Below are positions 14,540 through 22,130 of a stretch of DNA of 25,608 nucleotides, piece by piece. The notes under the pieces are model-generated. The model made no database searches, had not been told where the DNA came from, and saw nothing but the letters and a program-made list of their open reading frames with translations. Origin of the DNA: JAFGHJ01 sp964534175 (lineage in GTDB: Bacteria; Hydrothermota; UBA3072); the NCBI GenBank assembly GCA_964534175.1, contig CAZHNS010000029.1, positions 1 to 25,608 on the forward strand, read 5' to 3'. The translations under genes were made by a program, and so were the position numbers. Position 1 is the stretch's first letter, and every line of letters starts with the position of its first letter.

Positions 14540-16729
14540 ATGATAAAAAAAGCAATCATTGTCATCACTTTAGTAATATTTTTTTTCATTGATCAGTTTG
14601 GATTGATGCAAAAAGCCAATGCCGAAGAGGCTATGATTATGGAGAATGGGGTATCGGTACCGAGTGATTTTCCCCATATAGATATTTCCATAAACGATAA
14701 TCCCGATCCCGGATATATTTTTATAGATAACAGAGGTGGCGGAGGAAAACCTTATAATATTATTTTTAATAACTTGGGAGCACCCATCTGGTATTTGCGT
14801 ACAGCGGGTGAGCGGCGAGATTTTAAAGTACAGCCTAATGGTTGGTTGACTATGATGATCCGGGACGGCTATGGTGGGAGTGGATGGGGATTTATTGCTC
14901 TCGATCAAAACTATGAATATATCAAAACATTCCGGGCCACTAATGGTTACAGTACAGATGAACACGAACTACTGGTGCTCCCGGATAGCGGTTATCTATT
15001 GATTGGCCGCAAAGATAGTACCGTGGATATGAGTGAATATGTACCTGGCGGTAGGACCGATGCAACAGTCAGAGAAACATGCATTCAAGAATACACAGCT
15101 AATGATTCTCTGATATTTGAGTGGCGCGCCTGGTCCCATTTTGATATACGTGATGTGGAACTGGAGGATCTTACAGGAAGTTATATTCGATTTCCTCATA
15201 TGAATGCCATTGATATAGATGAGGATGGTAATATATTACTTTCCAGCCGCCATCTTAGTGAAGTAACGAAAATACACCGCCAAACCGGTGAAATTATATG
15301 GAGATTAGGAGGAGCACATAACCAATTTGAATTTATCGATGATCCCTTACAGGGATTTACCAGCCAGCATACTATTGAAGCTTTAGGAGAAGGCCATTAT
15401 ACAATTTTCGATAATGGTGATTTACATAATCCACAGGTATCGCGTGCTGTCGAATATGTGTTGGATACGAATGAGATGACTGCAACGCTGTTCTGGGAAT
15501 TCCGGGATACACCGGATAAATTTTCCCATTATATGGGCAATGTCCAACGCTTGCCCAATACAAACACATTAATTAACTGGGCCCTACCTTATCTTCCAAA
15601 ACTCACTGAAGTACGAACTGATGGGAGTAAGGCATTTGAGATGAATTTTGTTGATCAATGGGAATGTTACCGGGTGCATCGGTTTCCCTGGGAAGGGATG
15701 GCACTAAGGCCCTATTTAATTGTCGAACCCCATAATGATAATATCACATTAATATTTAATAAATTTGGTGATCCGAATGTAGATTATTATAATATTTATG
15801 GTGGAATAACTTCCTCCTCTACCGATATATTAGACACTTCTAAATTAACTATGAAAAAATTATCAAACCTCCAGAATAATTGTGAATATTATTTTCGCGT
15901 CAAAGCTATCGATGAATATGGAAGTGAGAGTGACTATTCCAATGAAGAAAGCGTATTTGTTAATTTTATTGATACAGGGCAGAATATCATTATCAACGGA
16001 GATTTTGAAGCAGGAGAAGATCCCTGGGAATGGGAAGTTACAGACTCTGCTTCCGCAATTTGGAATATTGAAAGCGGTATTAGTCATTTTAATTTAATAG
16101 ATGGTGGTAATGAAATAGATGAGGTTCAATTAAGACAGAACGGATTAGTGCTTATTCAGGGGAATGACTATATATTTGAATTTGATGCCTGGGCAGATGA
16201 ACCCAGAATAATTGAGGTAAAAGTGGAACAGGATGCATTTCCCGCGATCAACTACAGCAAAATCGGATTCTCTGGGCTTACACCTATCATGACTCATTTT
16301 GAGTATCCTTTTAACATGGAAGATCAAACCGATTTCAATACACGTGTTGTCATCAATACTGGTAATTCGAATGTTGATGTCTATATTGATAACATTTCTT
16401 TAAAAGAAACACAATCAGGGATAGATGAGACCTCACCGAAAGTTTCATCACAGTATCAATTAATAGGGAATTACCCAAATCCTTTTAGCGCACAAACAAA
16501 GATATCATTTTTTATCCCACAAGTAAGTCATGTTGATATAAAAATATATAATATCTGTGGTGAATTTGTTCAAGAATTGGTCAACAAAAAAATGGAAAGT
16601 GGTGAACATACGTTAGATTTCAATGCTGCTTATATATCTGCAGGGATTTATTTCTGTCAATTCAAAGCACGTTCATTGGTTAATTCTAAGCAATATAGAG
16701 CAACTCAAAAGATGTTATTAATTAAATAA
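14540..16729 (+). CDS. Exported arylsulfotransferase-like protein with CBM-like and type IX sorting domains
   Basis: A 729-residue secreted protein. A signal peptide ends at about residue 29 (QKANA-EE). Residues about 40-390 form the beta-propeller of the arylsulfotransferase (ASST) superfamily: FPHMNAIDIDEDGNILLSSR, HLSEVTKIHRQTGEIIWRLGG, the SQHTIEAL histidine, TIFDNGD and MGNVQRLPNTNTLINWA. Family members move sulfate between aryl sulfates and phenols by a phosphate-free ping-pong route. A fibronectin-III-like stretch (residues about 395-475, ending YYFRVKAIDEYGSESDYSN) is followed by a CBM4/9-like jelly roll (NGDFEAGEDPWEWEV to VYIDNISL). A C-terminal sorting domain (GNYPNPFSAQTKISFFIP to KMLLIK) closes it. 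The substrate is unknown. It is followed 27 bases later by a second ASST-like gene, so the two are probably co-transcribed. Confidence 0.82.
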   Translation: MIKKAIIVITLVIFFFIDQFGLMQKANAEEAMIMENGVSVPSDFPHIDISINDNPDPGYIFIDNRGGGGKPYNIIFNNLGAPIWYLRTAGERRDFKVQPNGWLTMMIRDGYGGSGWGFIALDQNYEYIKTFRATNGYSTDEHELLVLPDSGYLLIGRKDSTVDMSEYVPGGRTDATVRETCIQEYTANDSLIFEWRAWSHFDIRDVELEDLTGSYIRFPHMNAIDIDEDGNILLSSRHLSEVTKIHRQTGEIIWRLGGAHNQFEFIDDPLQGFTSQHTIEALGEGHYTIFDNGDLHNPQVSRAVEYVLDTNEMTATLFWEFRDTPDKFSHYMGNVQRLPNTNTLINWALPYLPKLTEVRTDGSKAFEMNFVDQWECYRVHRFPWEGMALRPYLIVEPHNDNITLIFNKFGDPNVDYYNIYGGITSSSTDILDTSKLTMKKLSNLQNNCEYYFRVKAIDEYGSESDYSNEESVFVNFIDTGQNIIINGDFEAGEDPWEWEVTDSASAIWNIESGISHFNLIDGGNEIDEVQLRQNGLVLIQGNDYIFEFDAWADEPRIIEVKVEQDAFPAINYSKIGFSGLTPIMTHFEYPFNMEDQTDFNTRVVINTGNSNVDVYIDNISLKETQSGIDETSPKVSSQYQLIGNYPNPFSAQTKISFFIPQVSHVDIKIYNICGEFVQELVNKKMESGEHTLDFNAAYISAGIYFCQFKARSLVNSKQYRATQKMLLIK

Positions 16730-16756
16730 TTATAAAAATTGAAAGGATGTGATGTA

Positions 16757-19630
16757 ATGAAAAAATTAGCCGTTTTAACTTTTATGTTAATAATCAATAC
16801 TCTAGTTCTTGCAGCCTCGAATGAAGATTATCAATTTATCTCTCCAATGCCAGGTTCAGATTTCAACACCCGTGAATCCAATATTATTATCAGGGAAGGC
16901 TCCCTGTTGAACCCTACCAGCATATATAGTTCTGGAGCTATTCAAATCAGCGGTACCAAAAGCGGAAGAATAGATGGTGAAATTGTCCTTTCATCTGATA
17001 AGAAAACGTTAATCTTCAAACCCTCTAAAAAATTCGAAGCGGATGAGACTGTAATCGTCAGGATATCCAATACGATTATGAAAGCGAATGGTAGCAGATT
17101 AACACCAGTAGAATTTTCCTTTAAAATTGCACCTTTTGCTGAGACACTCAATCCTTATGAGTATATAAACACCATCGCTGCTGACCATTATTCAGGAATA
17201 AATTCACTGCAAAAAATTACCATTGATCCACCACCTTCTAATTATCCCGATGTCGTTGTTGATGTATATGACACTGCAAACGTTGATGATGGATATATAT
17301 TTATGTCCATTGCGAGTGCTGTAGCGGGAGTTGGATACTATATCATGATGTTAAACAATGACGGAACCCCTTTCTTTTACAAAGAATTTGATAATTTTGT
17401 TTATGATTTTAAAATACAGCCCAATGGATATCTGAGCTATGGGAAAACACTGAAGAATCATCCATTCGGTGGCGGCGGAGATGTCATCTGGATGATAATG
17501 GATAGTAGTTTTACAGAAATCGATAGTGTGCAAATGGGAAATGGTTATTATGCCGATTGTCATGATTTTAGGATTTTAGCAAATGGCCATTATTTATTAT
17601 TTGGCTATTATTTAGTGCCATATGACATGAGCAAGATTGTCGTTGGTGGTTACCCTAATGCATTGGTAAGCGGCGGTATCATTCAGGAATTGGATCAAGA
17701 TAAAAATGTTATATTTCAATGGCGCTCGTGGGATTATTATGATTTTGAAACCTTTCCCTTTGATCCATATCAGGCAACTCAGGAAATTGTTCATGAATTT
17801 CATTTTAATACGATTGATCTCGATAATGATAATCATATCTTAATTTCAACCCCGACCTGGTCAAAAAAAATCAATCGACAGACAGGTGAAATAGTATGGC
17901 ATATCGGGGATTTTGAAAATCAGTTTTCCTTTGTTGGTGTCGATAGTCTTACCGGCCTTGATTATATCGCTGGCCATACTTTTTATCGCATACCAAATGG
18001 TAATATATTGTTATTTGATAATGGAAATTTTTCCGGACCGAAGACCGGTATGGTACATGAGTTTTCATTAGATGAAGTTGCCAAAAGTGCGGAATTAATA
18101 TGGAGTTATATCCCTGAAGAATTTGTCATTGCATTTTCAATGGGGAGCGCTCAACGACTGCCTAACGGCAATACAGCCGTTGGATGGGGATCAGGTAGAA
18201 TGATGGGAAATCTGGGACCGGCATTTACTGAAGTCAATGTAGATGGAGATATCGTATACGAATTATCCTTTGCTCTGTCCGGTGTGTCGAGCTACCGTGC
18301 TTATCGGTTTCCTTTTACCTGTGGCGAACCGTGTGCTGATGTGACCAGATGGGAAGTAGTGGCGGGAAATACTTATGAATTCAATGATGGACCTGATGCG
18401 AATACAGGTATTAGCATATTAGTCAACAGCTATGAAGGGGGCGGTTATAACTATCTGAGAGTTCAAAAGTATAATTGTGCCCCATTAAATCCGGAGTTTT
18501 TCGGTAAAGCTCCTATTGTTAAGCCGGAACGATTCGTGCTATCCAAATATAACATAACATCGCTGGATATAGATGTAATTTTTGATCTGGATGTCTGGCA
18601 TATCGATATGCCCGAAAGCACCAGTATTTATCAACGGGAGTTTGAAGGCAGCGGCTTGTTTCTAGAATTGTCCACCACTTACAATGATGATGACAATACA
18701 TTGACCGCCAACTCGGATAAATCAGGTGAATTCATTCTTGCCAGATCTGACCTCGAATCCTTGACATTAATTCCAATACCGCATAACCCAGTAGATTCAA
18801 GCAGTGTCAACTGGCAGTTACCAGTAACAATCAGCTGGAGCCCGGTTGGTTATGTTGAATACTATGATTTTCAACTCGCAACAGATAACAACTTCAGCAA
18901 TCTGCTTGTGGACGAAGAGTACATGAGAGATGCCTTCTATATTGTAGAAGCACTGGATCCGGATACACATTATTATTGGCGAGTAAAAGCCATTAATGAT
19001 GCGGGTGAAAGTGAATGGACCCCAACACAAATGTTTACGGCCATCGCACCATTCGTAACCGTTACCAGACCCAACGGTGGAGAACAGTGGCAGCAAGGCT
19101 TGGAGTATTTTATTCAATGGGATGATAATCTTGCGGAGGATGTCATTCTTGAACTGTATAAAGGAGACTCGTCCTTAGGTAACATTGACATAACTTCGAA
19201 CTTAGGGGCTTATAAATGGGAAGTAGATCAGGCGCTTGAAACCGGCTCGGATTATTCAATTAAAGTGATAAGTTTTTTGGATAGTACCCTTTTCGACATG
19301 AGTGATAATACTTTTTCAATTATTGACACGATAAGCGCTGTAAAGGACGAATCACATATTATAAAAGAGTATGTTCTCCATCAAAACTACCCCAATCCAT
19401 TCAATCTCCATACAATAATCAATTATCAATTGCCAAAGACCAGTGAGGTGGAATTGAGTGTTTTTAACCTGCTGGGACAAAAGGTAGCTATGCTGGTTTC
19501 GGAGACGCAACCGGCAGGAAGCTATGAGGTAGAATGGGATGCAACGGGTATAGAAGGTGGAGTCTATTTTTACAAACTCTCGACAGATAAAGGTTTTGTC
19601 CAGACCAAAAAACTTATTTTGTTAAAGTAG
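16757..19630 (+). CDS. Large exported arylsulfotransferase-like protein with Ig/FnIII and type IX sorting domains
   Basis: A 957-residue secreted paralogue of the preceding gene. The ATG at 16757 gives a clean signal peptide (MKKLAVLTFMLIINTLVLAA); an in-frame TTG 18 bases upstream is not needed. An Ig-like SbsA/Big-5 type domain (about 25-125) precedes the ASST propeller, with DFKIQPNGYLSYGK, HEFHFNTIDLDNDNHILIS, INRQTGEIVWHIGDFENQF, GHTFYRIPNGNILLFDNGN and SAQRLPNGNTAVGWG. After it come a Cys-containing domain (CGEPCADVTRWEV), an FnIII domain (WSPVGYVEYYDFQLA to YYWRVKAINDAGESEW) and an RPNGGEQWQQG Kre9/KNH-like domain. The end is a sorting domain (QNYPNPFNLHTIINYQLP to KLILLK). Where the first protein has SSRHLSEVTKI, this one has STPTWSKKI, so one conserved His is missing. 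The substrate is unknown. Confidence 0.82.
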   Translation: MKKLAVLTFMLIINTLVLAASNEDYQFISPMPGSDFNTRESNIIIREGSLLNPTSIYSSGAIQISGTKSGRIDGEIVLSSDKKTLIFKPSKKFEADETVIVRISNTIMKANGSRLTPVEFSFKIAPFAETLNPYEYINTIAADHYSGINSLQKITIDPPPSNYPDVVVDVYDTANVDDGYIFMSIASAVAGVGYYIMMLNNDGTPFFYKEFDNFVYDFKIQPNGYLSYGKTLKNHPFGGGGDVIWMIMDSSFTEIDSVQMGNGYYADCHDFRILANGHYLLFGYYLVPYDMSKIVVGGYPNALVSGGIIQELDQDKNVIFQWRSWDYYDFETFPFDPYQATQEIVHEFHFNTIDLDNDNHILISTPTWSKKINRQTGEIVWHIGDFENQFSFVGVDSLTGLDYIAGHTFYRIPNGNILLFDNGNFSGPKTGMVHEFSLDEVAKSAELIWSYIPEEFVIAFSMGSAQRLPNGNTAVGWGSGRMMGNLGPAFTEVNVDGDIVYELSFALSGVSSYRAYRFPFTCGEPCADVTRWEVVAGNTYEFNDGPDANTGISILVNSYEGGGYNYLRVQKYNCAPLNPEFFGKAPIVKPERFVLSKYNITSLDIDVIFDLDVWHIDMPESTSIYQREFEGSGLFLELSTTYNDDDNTLTANSDKSGEFILARSDLESLTLIPIPHNPVDSSSVNWQLPVTISWSPVGYVEYYDFQLATDNNFSNLLVDEEYMRDAFYIVEALDPDTHYYWRVKAINDAGESEWTPTQMFTAIAPFVTVTRPNGGEQWQQGLEYFIQWDDNLAEDVILELYKGDSSLGNIDITSNLGAYKWEVDQALETGSDYSIKVISFLDSTLFDMSDNTFSIIDTISAVKDESHIIKEYVLHQNYPNPFNLHTIINYQLPKTSEVELSVFNLLGQKVAMLVSETQPAGSYEVEWDATGIEGGVYFYKLSTDKGFVQTKKLILLK

Positions 19631-19644
19631 TGAACGTCGGATTG

Positions 19645-19674
19645 CCCCTTACTCTCTTCCCCTCTAGTAAGGGG
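19645..19674 (+). repeat. Perfect inverted repeat after the ASST genes (possible terminator or REP-like element)
   Basis: CCCCTTACT (19645-19653) and AGTAAGGGG (19666-19674) form a perfect nine-pair stem with a 12-base loop, 15 bases after the stop codon of the second ASST gene. A T-run follows, but only about 18 bases later, so it is not a textbook terminator. The CCCCTTA..TAAGGGGGAGGG style resembles dispersed repeats seen in other genomes. Confidence 0.45.
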
Positions 19675-19960
19675 GAGGGTTATTGGGGGTGTTTTTTAAT
19701 ATTTTGTTTTCAGAACAAGGGCTTGTCCCTGCTTTATGCGGGGCCTATCCCCGAGAAATCAAGGAATTAACGATCCCCTTTTTCAAGGTCGAATATTCTC
19801 CTCGGGCGGGAAGACAAGCTTATGATTTTAGAAGTAAAGGCTTTGGATCGGGGGTATAAAAGTATAAAAAAACAATGAATATTGGTTTTTTTACGACACT
19901 TTTTTTTATTACCATTAAACCAATCAACGACTTAGGCGCTTAATTTTTACTATGGTACCA
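19675..19960. other. Gene-free, repeat-rich spacer between the ASST genes and panD
   Basis: No coding potential is seen. The left part is GC-richer with short palindromes: ACAAG-GG-CTTGT near 19716, and CGGGG-CCTAT-CCCCG near 19739-19753. The right part is AT-rich and holds an eight-pair inverted repeat, ATTGGTTT (19881-19888) / AAACCAAT (19917-19924), with a T-rich 28-base loop. It has the look of a boundary of inserted DNA. Confidence 0.4.
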
Positions 19961-19988
19961 TTGACAAAATGAAGTATAAAAGTAATAT
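19961..19988 (+). promoter_or_regulatory. Promoter of panD-lipA
   Basis: TTGACA (19961-19966), a 16-base spacer and TAATAT (19983-19988), 31 bases before the panD ATG at 20020. The ATG carries an AAAGGAG ribosome site six bases upstream. Confidence 0.6.
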
Positions 19989-20019
19989 AGGCCTATGATA
20001 GATATTAAAGGAGCAATTA

Positions 20020-20355
20020 ATGTTATTTGAAGTTCTTAAGTCCAAAATACATATGGCCAGGGTAACCGAAGCCAATAGAGAATATAATGGTTCTATAACC
20101 ATTGATGAGAAACTCGCACAAAAAGCGGATATTTCTCCAAATGAGAAAGTTCTTGTAGGTAATATCGAAAACGGAAATCGTTTTGAAACTTATGTTATTT
20201 ATGGGAAAGATGGAGAAATTTGTGTGAATGGTGCCGCAGCCAACCTCGCGGGTGTTGGGGATAGACTTATAATAATGTCTTTTGTGTACCTAGATAACAG
20301 GAATTTTCCTCCTAAAATAATTAGAGTTGACGATAAAAATCAAATTATAGAATAG
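20020..20355 (+). CDS. panD: Aspartate 1-decarboxylase (pyruvoyl-dependent)
   Basis: Makes beta-alanine from aspartate for pantothenate and coenzyme A synthesis. The 111-residue proenzyme cleaves itself between Gly24 and Ser25 (YNGS), turning Ser25 into the pyruvoyl cofactor. The sequence keeps this numbering exactly, together with Lys9 (SKIH), Arg54 and Tyr58 (GNRFETY), and the CVNGAAANLAGVGDRLIIMSF core. Typical PanD proteins are about 115-130 residues, so this is complete but short at the C-terminus. It is translationally coupled to lipA, with one base of overlap, an unusual pairing of two cofactor genes. No panB or panC lies nearby. Confidence 0.94.
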   Translation: MLFEVLKSKIHMARVTEANREYNGSITIDEKLAQKADISPNEKVLVGNIENGNRFETYVIYGKDGEICVNGAAANLAGVGDRLIIMSFVYLDNRNFPPKIIRVDDKNQIIE

Positions 20356-21242
20356 TGGAAAGCGCTCTTTTTCCTGACTGGATTCGAAGTAAGCTTACCA
20401 GAAAGAAACAAGCTGATACCTTAAAAAATATTTTAAAATCAAAAAATTTGCACACAGTTTGCGAAGAAGCAAAATGTCCGAATATAGGTGAGTGTTTTGT
20501 GGGAGGTACTGCAACTTTCCTAATAATGGGAAAAGTTTGTACAAGAAACTGTGGCTTTTGTTCTGTTGTTAAAGGGATCCCCGAACTACTCGATGAGTCT
20601 GAGCCGGTCCGCGTTGCCAGGCAAATAAAAAAAATGAAGTTAAAACATGCTGTTTTAACTTCTCCTAGCCGCGATGACATCGATGACGGTGGAGCCAGTT
20701 TTTTTGCTCATACGACAAGCGAGATAAAGAAAATCAATTCGTCTACGACAGTAGAGGTCTTGATTCCCGATTTTAAGGGGAATATAGACTCTTTAAGAAA
20801 AGTCCTTAATTCCGATATCGATGTTCTTAATCACAATATTGAAACCGTAAAAAGGCTTTATCCAAGAGTTCGACCTGAAGCCGATTACTATAGAACGCTT
20901 AAAATTTTAAAAGAAGCTTCTGTAAGTAGCACCGGTTTTCCTGTTAAAAGTGGCTTTATGGTTGGTTTGGGTGAAAAAAAGGAAGAAGTGGTGGAGTTAT
21001 TGAAGGATTTAAGAGCCGTGGGATGTAATATATTAACTGTAGGGCAGTATCTTAGACCAACCTTGAAACAGTTGCCTGTTTTTCGTTATGTCCATCCGGC
21101 TGAATTTAAGGAAATAGAGGACCAGGCTTATAATCTAGGATTCGATTATGTTATTTCAGGTCCACTTGTGAGGAGTTCATACAGAGCTGGAGAAGTTTTA
21201 TCTTCACTTCGTAAGGATCCTTCGGGGCAGTTGAATGGTTAA
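20355..21242 (+). CDS. lipA: Lipoyl synthase
   Basis: A radical-SAM enzyme that inserts two sulfurs into octanoyl groups on lipoyl domains of 2-oxoacid dehydrogenases and GcvH. Both iron-sulfur cluster signatures are present: the auxiliary CEEAKCPNIGEC (C36, C41, C47) and the radical-SAM CTRNCGFC (C62, C66, C69). The C-terminal RSSYRAGE supplies the serine ligand of the auxiliary cluster. Other family segments are TSPSRDDIDDGGASFFA, VEVLIPDF, NHNIETVKRLYPRVRP, KSGFMVGLGE and GQYLRPT. It is 295 residues. The start is GTG at 20355, sharing its G with the TAG of panD. No lipB or lplA is in the window. Confidence 0.96.
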   Translation: MESALFPDWIRSKLTRKKQADTLKNILKSKNLHTVCEEAKCPNIGECFVGGTATFLIMGKVCTRNCGFCSVVKGIPELLDESEPVRVARQIKKMKLKHAVLTSPSRDDIDDGGASFFAHTTSEIKKINSSTTVEVLIPDFKGNIDSLRKVLNSDIDVLNHNIETVKRLYPRVRPEADYYRTLKILKEASVSSTGFPVKSGFMVGLGEKKEEVVELLKDLRAVGCNILTVGQYLRPTLKQLPVFRYVHPAEFKEIEDQAYNLGFDYVISGPLVRSSYRAGEVLSSLRKDPSGQLNG

Positions 21243-21265
21243 ATGGCTATCCGAGTCCTGAGTTC

Positions 21266-21386
21266 CGTGTCGTGAGTCGTGAGTCAAAAAAAAATCATAC
21301 TTAATATTCATATAATTTGATTGTTTTTTAGAGCTCGGTGAGTTGGCTTTTTTGACTCTAGACACAAGACTCATGACACATGACGG
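21266..21386. repeat. Imperfect inverted repeat built of GAGTC words
   Basis: The left arm (about 21266-21289, GTGTCGTGAGTCGTGAGTCA) is partly complementary to the right arm (about 21349-21386, TTTGACTCTAGACACAAGAC then TCATGACACATGACG). About 60 AT-rich bases separate them. No ORF is seen inside. The lengths suggest a small non-autonomous repeat or a long hairpin after lipA. Confidence 0.5.
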
Positions 21387-21394
21387 TTTCGTTG

Positions 21395-21419
21395 TTCTTT
21401 GTATTCTTCGTGGTTTAAA
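21395..21419 (+). repeat. Dispersed TTCGTGG-type repeat, copy 3
   Basis: TTCTTTGTATTCTTCGTGG followed by TTTAAA. It is the third copy of the family seen at 44-65 and, inverted, at 14201-14234. Confidence 0.55.
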
Positions 21420-21430
21420 AAATTAGGGTC

Positions 21431-21458
21431 TTGACGGAAGTGAAAAAAATCTTACAAT
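21431..21458 (+). promoter_or_regulatory. Promoter of the first GGDEF-like gene, suggesting a leaderless transcript
   Basis: TTGACG (21431-21436), a 16-base spacer and TACAAT (21453-21458). The -10 ends seven bases before the ATG at 21466, so transcription would start at or next to the start codon. No Shine-Dalgarno is present. Confidence 0.5.
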
Positions 21459-21465
21459 TATATAA

Positions 21466-22047
21466 ATGGTAAAAAAAGAAGATAGTAAAAAAAGCAAAGC
21501 AGAACTTATAGAAGAAGTTGAAGAACTTCGAGAACGAGTTAAAGAACTGCAAAATCCCATAGATAAAGTTACGGGATTATACACCTGGATATATTTTCTA
21601 AATTTAGCTGAAAGGGAATTTGAGAGAGCTTATCGATTCAAGCGTCCTGTTTCGGTAGTCCTTGTTGATATAGATCATTTGAAAAAAATAAATAAAAAAT
21701 ACAACGAAAAGTGTGGAGACCAGATTCTTGTTGAAGTTTCTAAAAGATGTAAGGATAATATTAGGGATCTTGATTATATAGGTTGTTATGAGGAGGGTAA
21801 GTTTATTCTTCTATTTCTGGAAACTGATAAATTGGACGCGAAGAAAGCCGGAAACCGTTTACGTAAGGTTATTGCCTCCAGACCCATTTCAACAGATAAA
21901 GGTCCCCTTACAGTAACTGTTAGTATTGGCATTGCCGATAAAACTGCCGATATAACTGATATTTCTGCACTGCTTGAGAAAGCAGAGGAAGCTTTGTTTG
22001 CTGCAAAAGATCAGGGACGTAATCGCGTCGAAACAAGCAGCATTTAA
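21466..22047 (+). CDS. Degenerate GGDEF-domain protein with intact RxxD site
   Basis: A 193-residue soluble protein: a charged coiled coil (about 5-30, KAELIEEVEELRERVKELQ), then one GGDEF-fold domain (DKVTGLYTWIYFL, VLVDIDHLKKINKKYN, VSIGIADKT, LLEKAEEALFAAKDQGRNRV). Active diguanylate cyclases carry GG(D/E)EF in the turn after RxGG; here the turn reads EEGKF (109-113), so catalysis is unlikely. The product-binding I-site RxxD is kept as R100-DL-D103 at the standard five-residue distance. This suggests a c-di-GMP receptor or a dimerising regulator. The metal-binding DxD pattern near residue 68 is intact, unlike in its paralogue at 22866. It has no membrane or receiver domain. The start lacks a Shine-Dalgarno and appears leaderless. 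Confidence 0.8.
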   Translation: MVKKEDSKKSKAELIEEVEELRERVKELQNPIDKVTGLYTWIYFLNLAEREFERAYRFKRPVSVVLVDIDHLKKINKKYNEKCGDQILVEVSKRCKDNIRDLDYIGCYEEGKFILLFLETDKLDAKKAGNRLRKVIASRPISTDKGPLTVTVSIGIADKTADITDISALLEKAEEALFAAKDQGRNRVETSSI

Positions 22048-22130
22048 GGCAAATAATTTCTTTAACTTAGACTCGCAAGTTTACAATAAAAACTTTATCT
22101 CCTGTAATGTAAGCAGATTTAAAATCTGAA

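Noticed and set aside
14263..14589. 108-residue minus-strand open frame spanning the start of the first ASST gene
   Set aside because: Its start lies inside the signal-peptide coding region of a well-supported plus-strand gene, over the promoter region. No homology or ribosome site is recognised.
18818..19117. 99-residue minus-strand frame within the second ASST gene
   Set aside because: A shadow of the plus-strand FnIII-coding region, with no start signals and no recognisable sequence.
19645..19760. Riboswitch or structured RNA upstream of panD
   Set aside because: The hairpins are separate short palindromes of repeat type, far from panD and upstream of its promoter, with no known aptamer pattern.
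21260..21390. CRISPR array
   Set aside because: The GAGTC words are short, irregular and arranged as an inverted, not evenly spaced direct, repeat; no cas genes are present.
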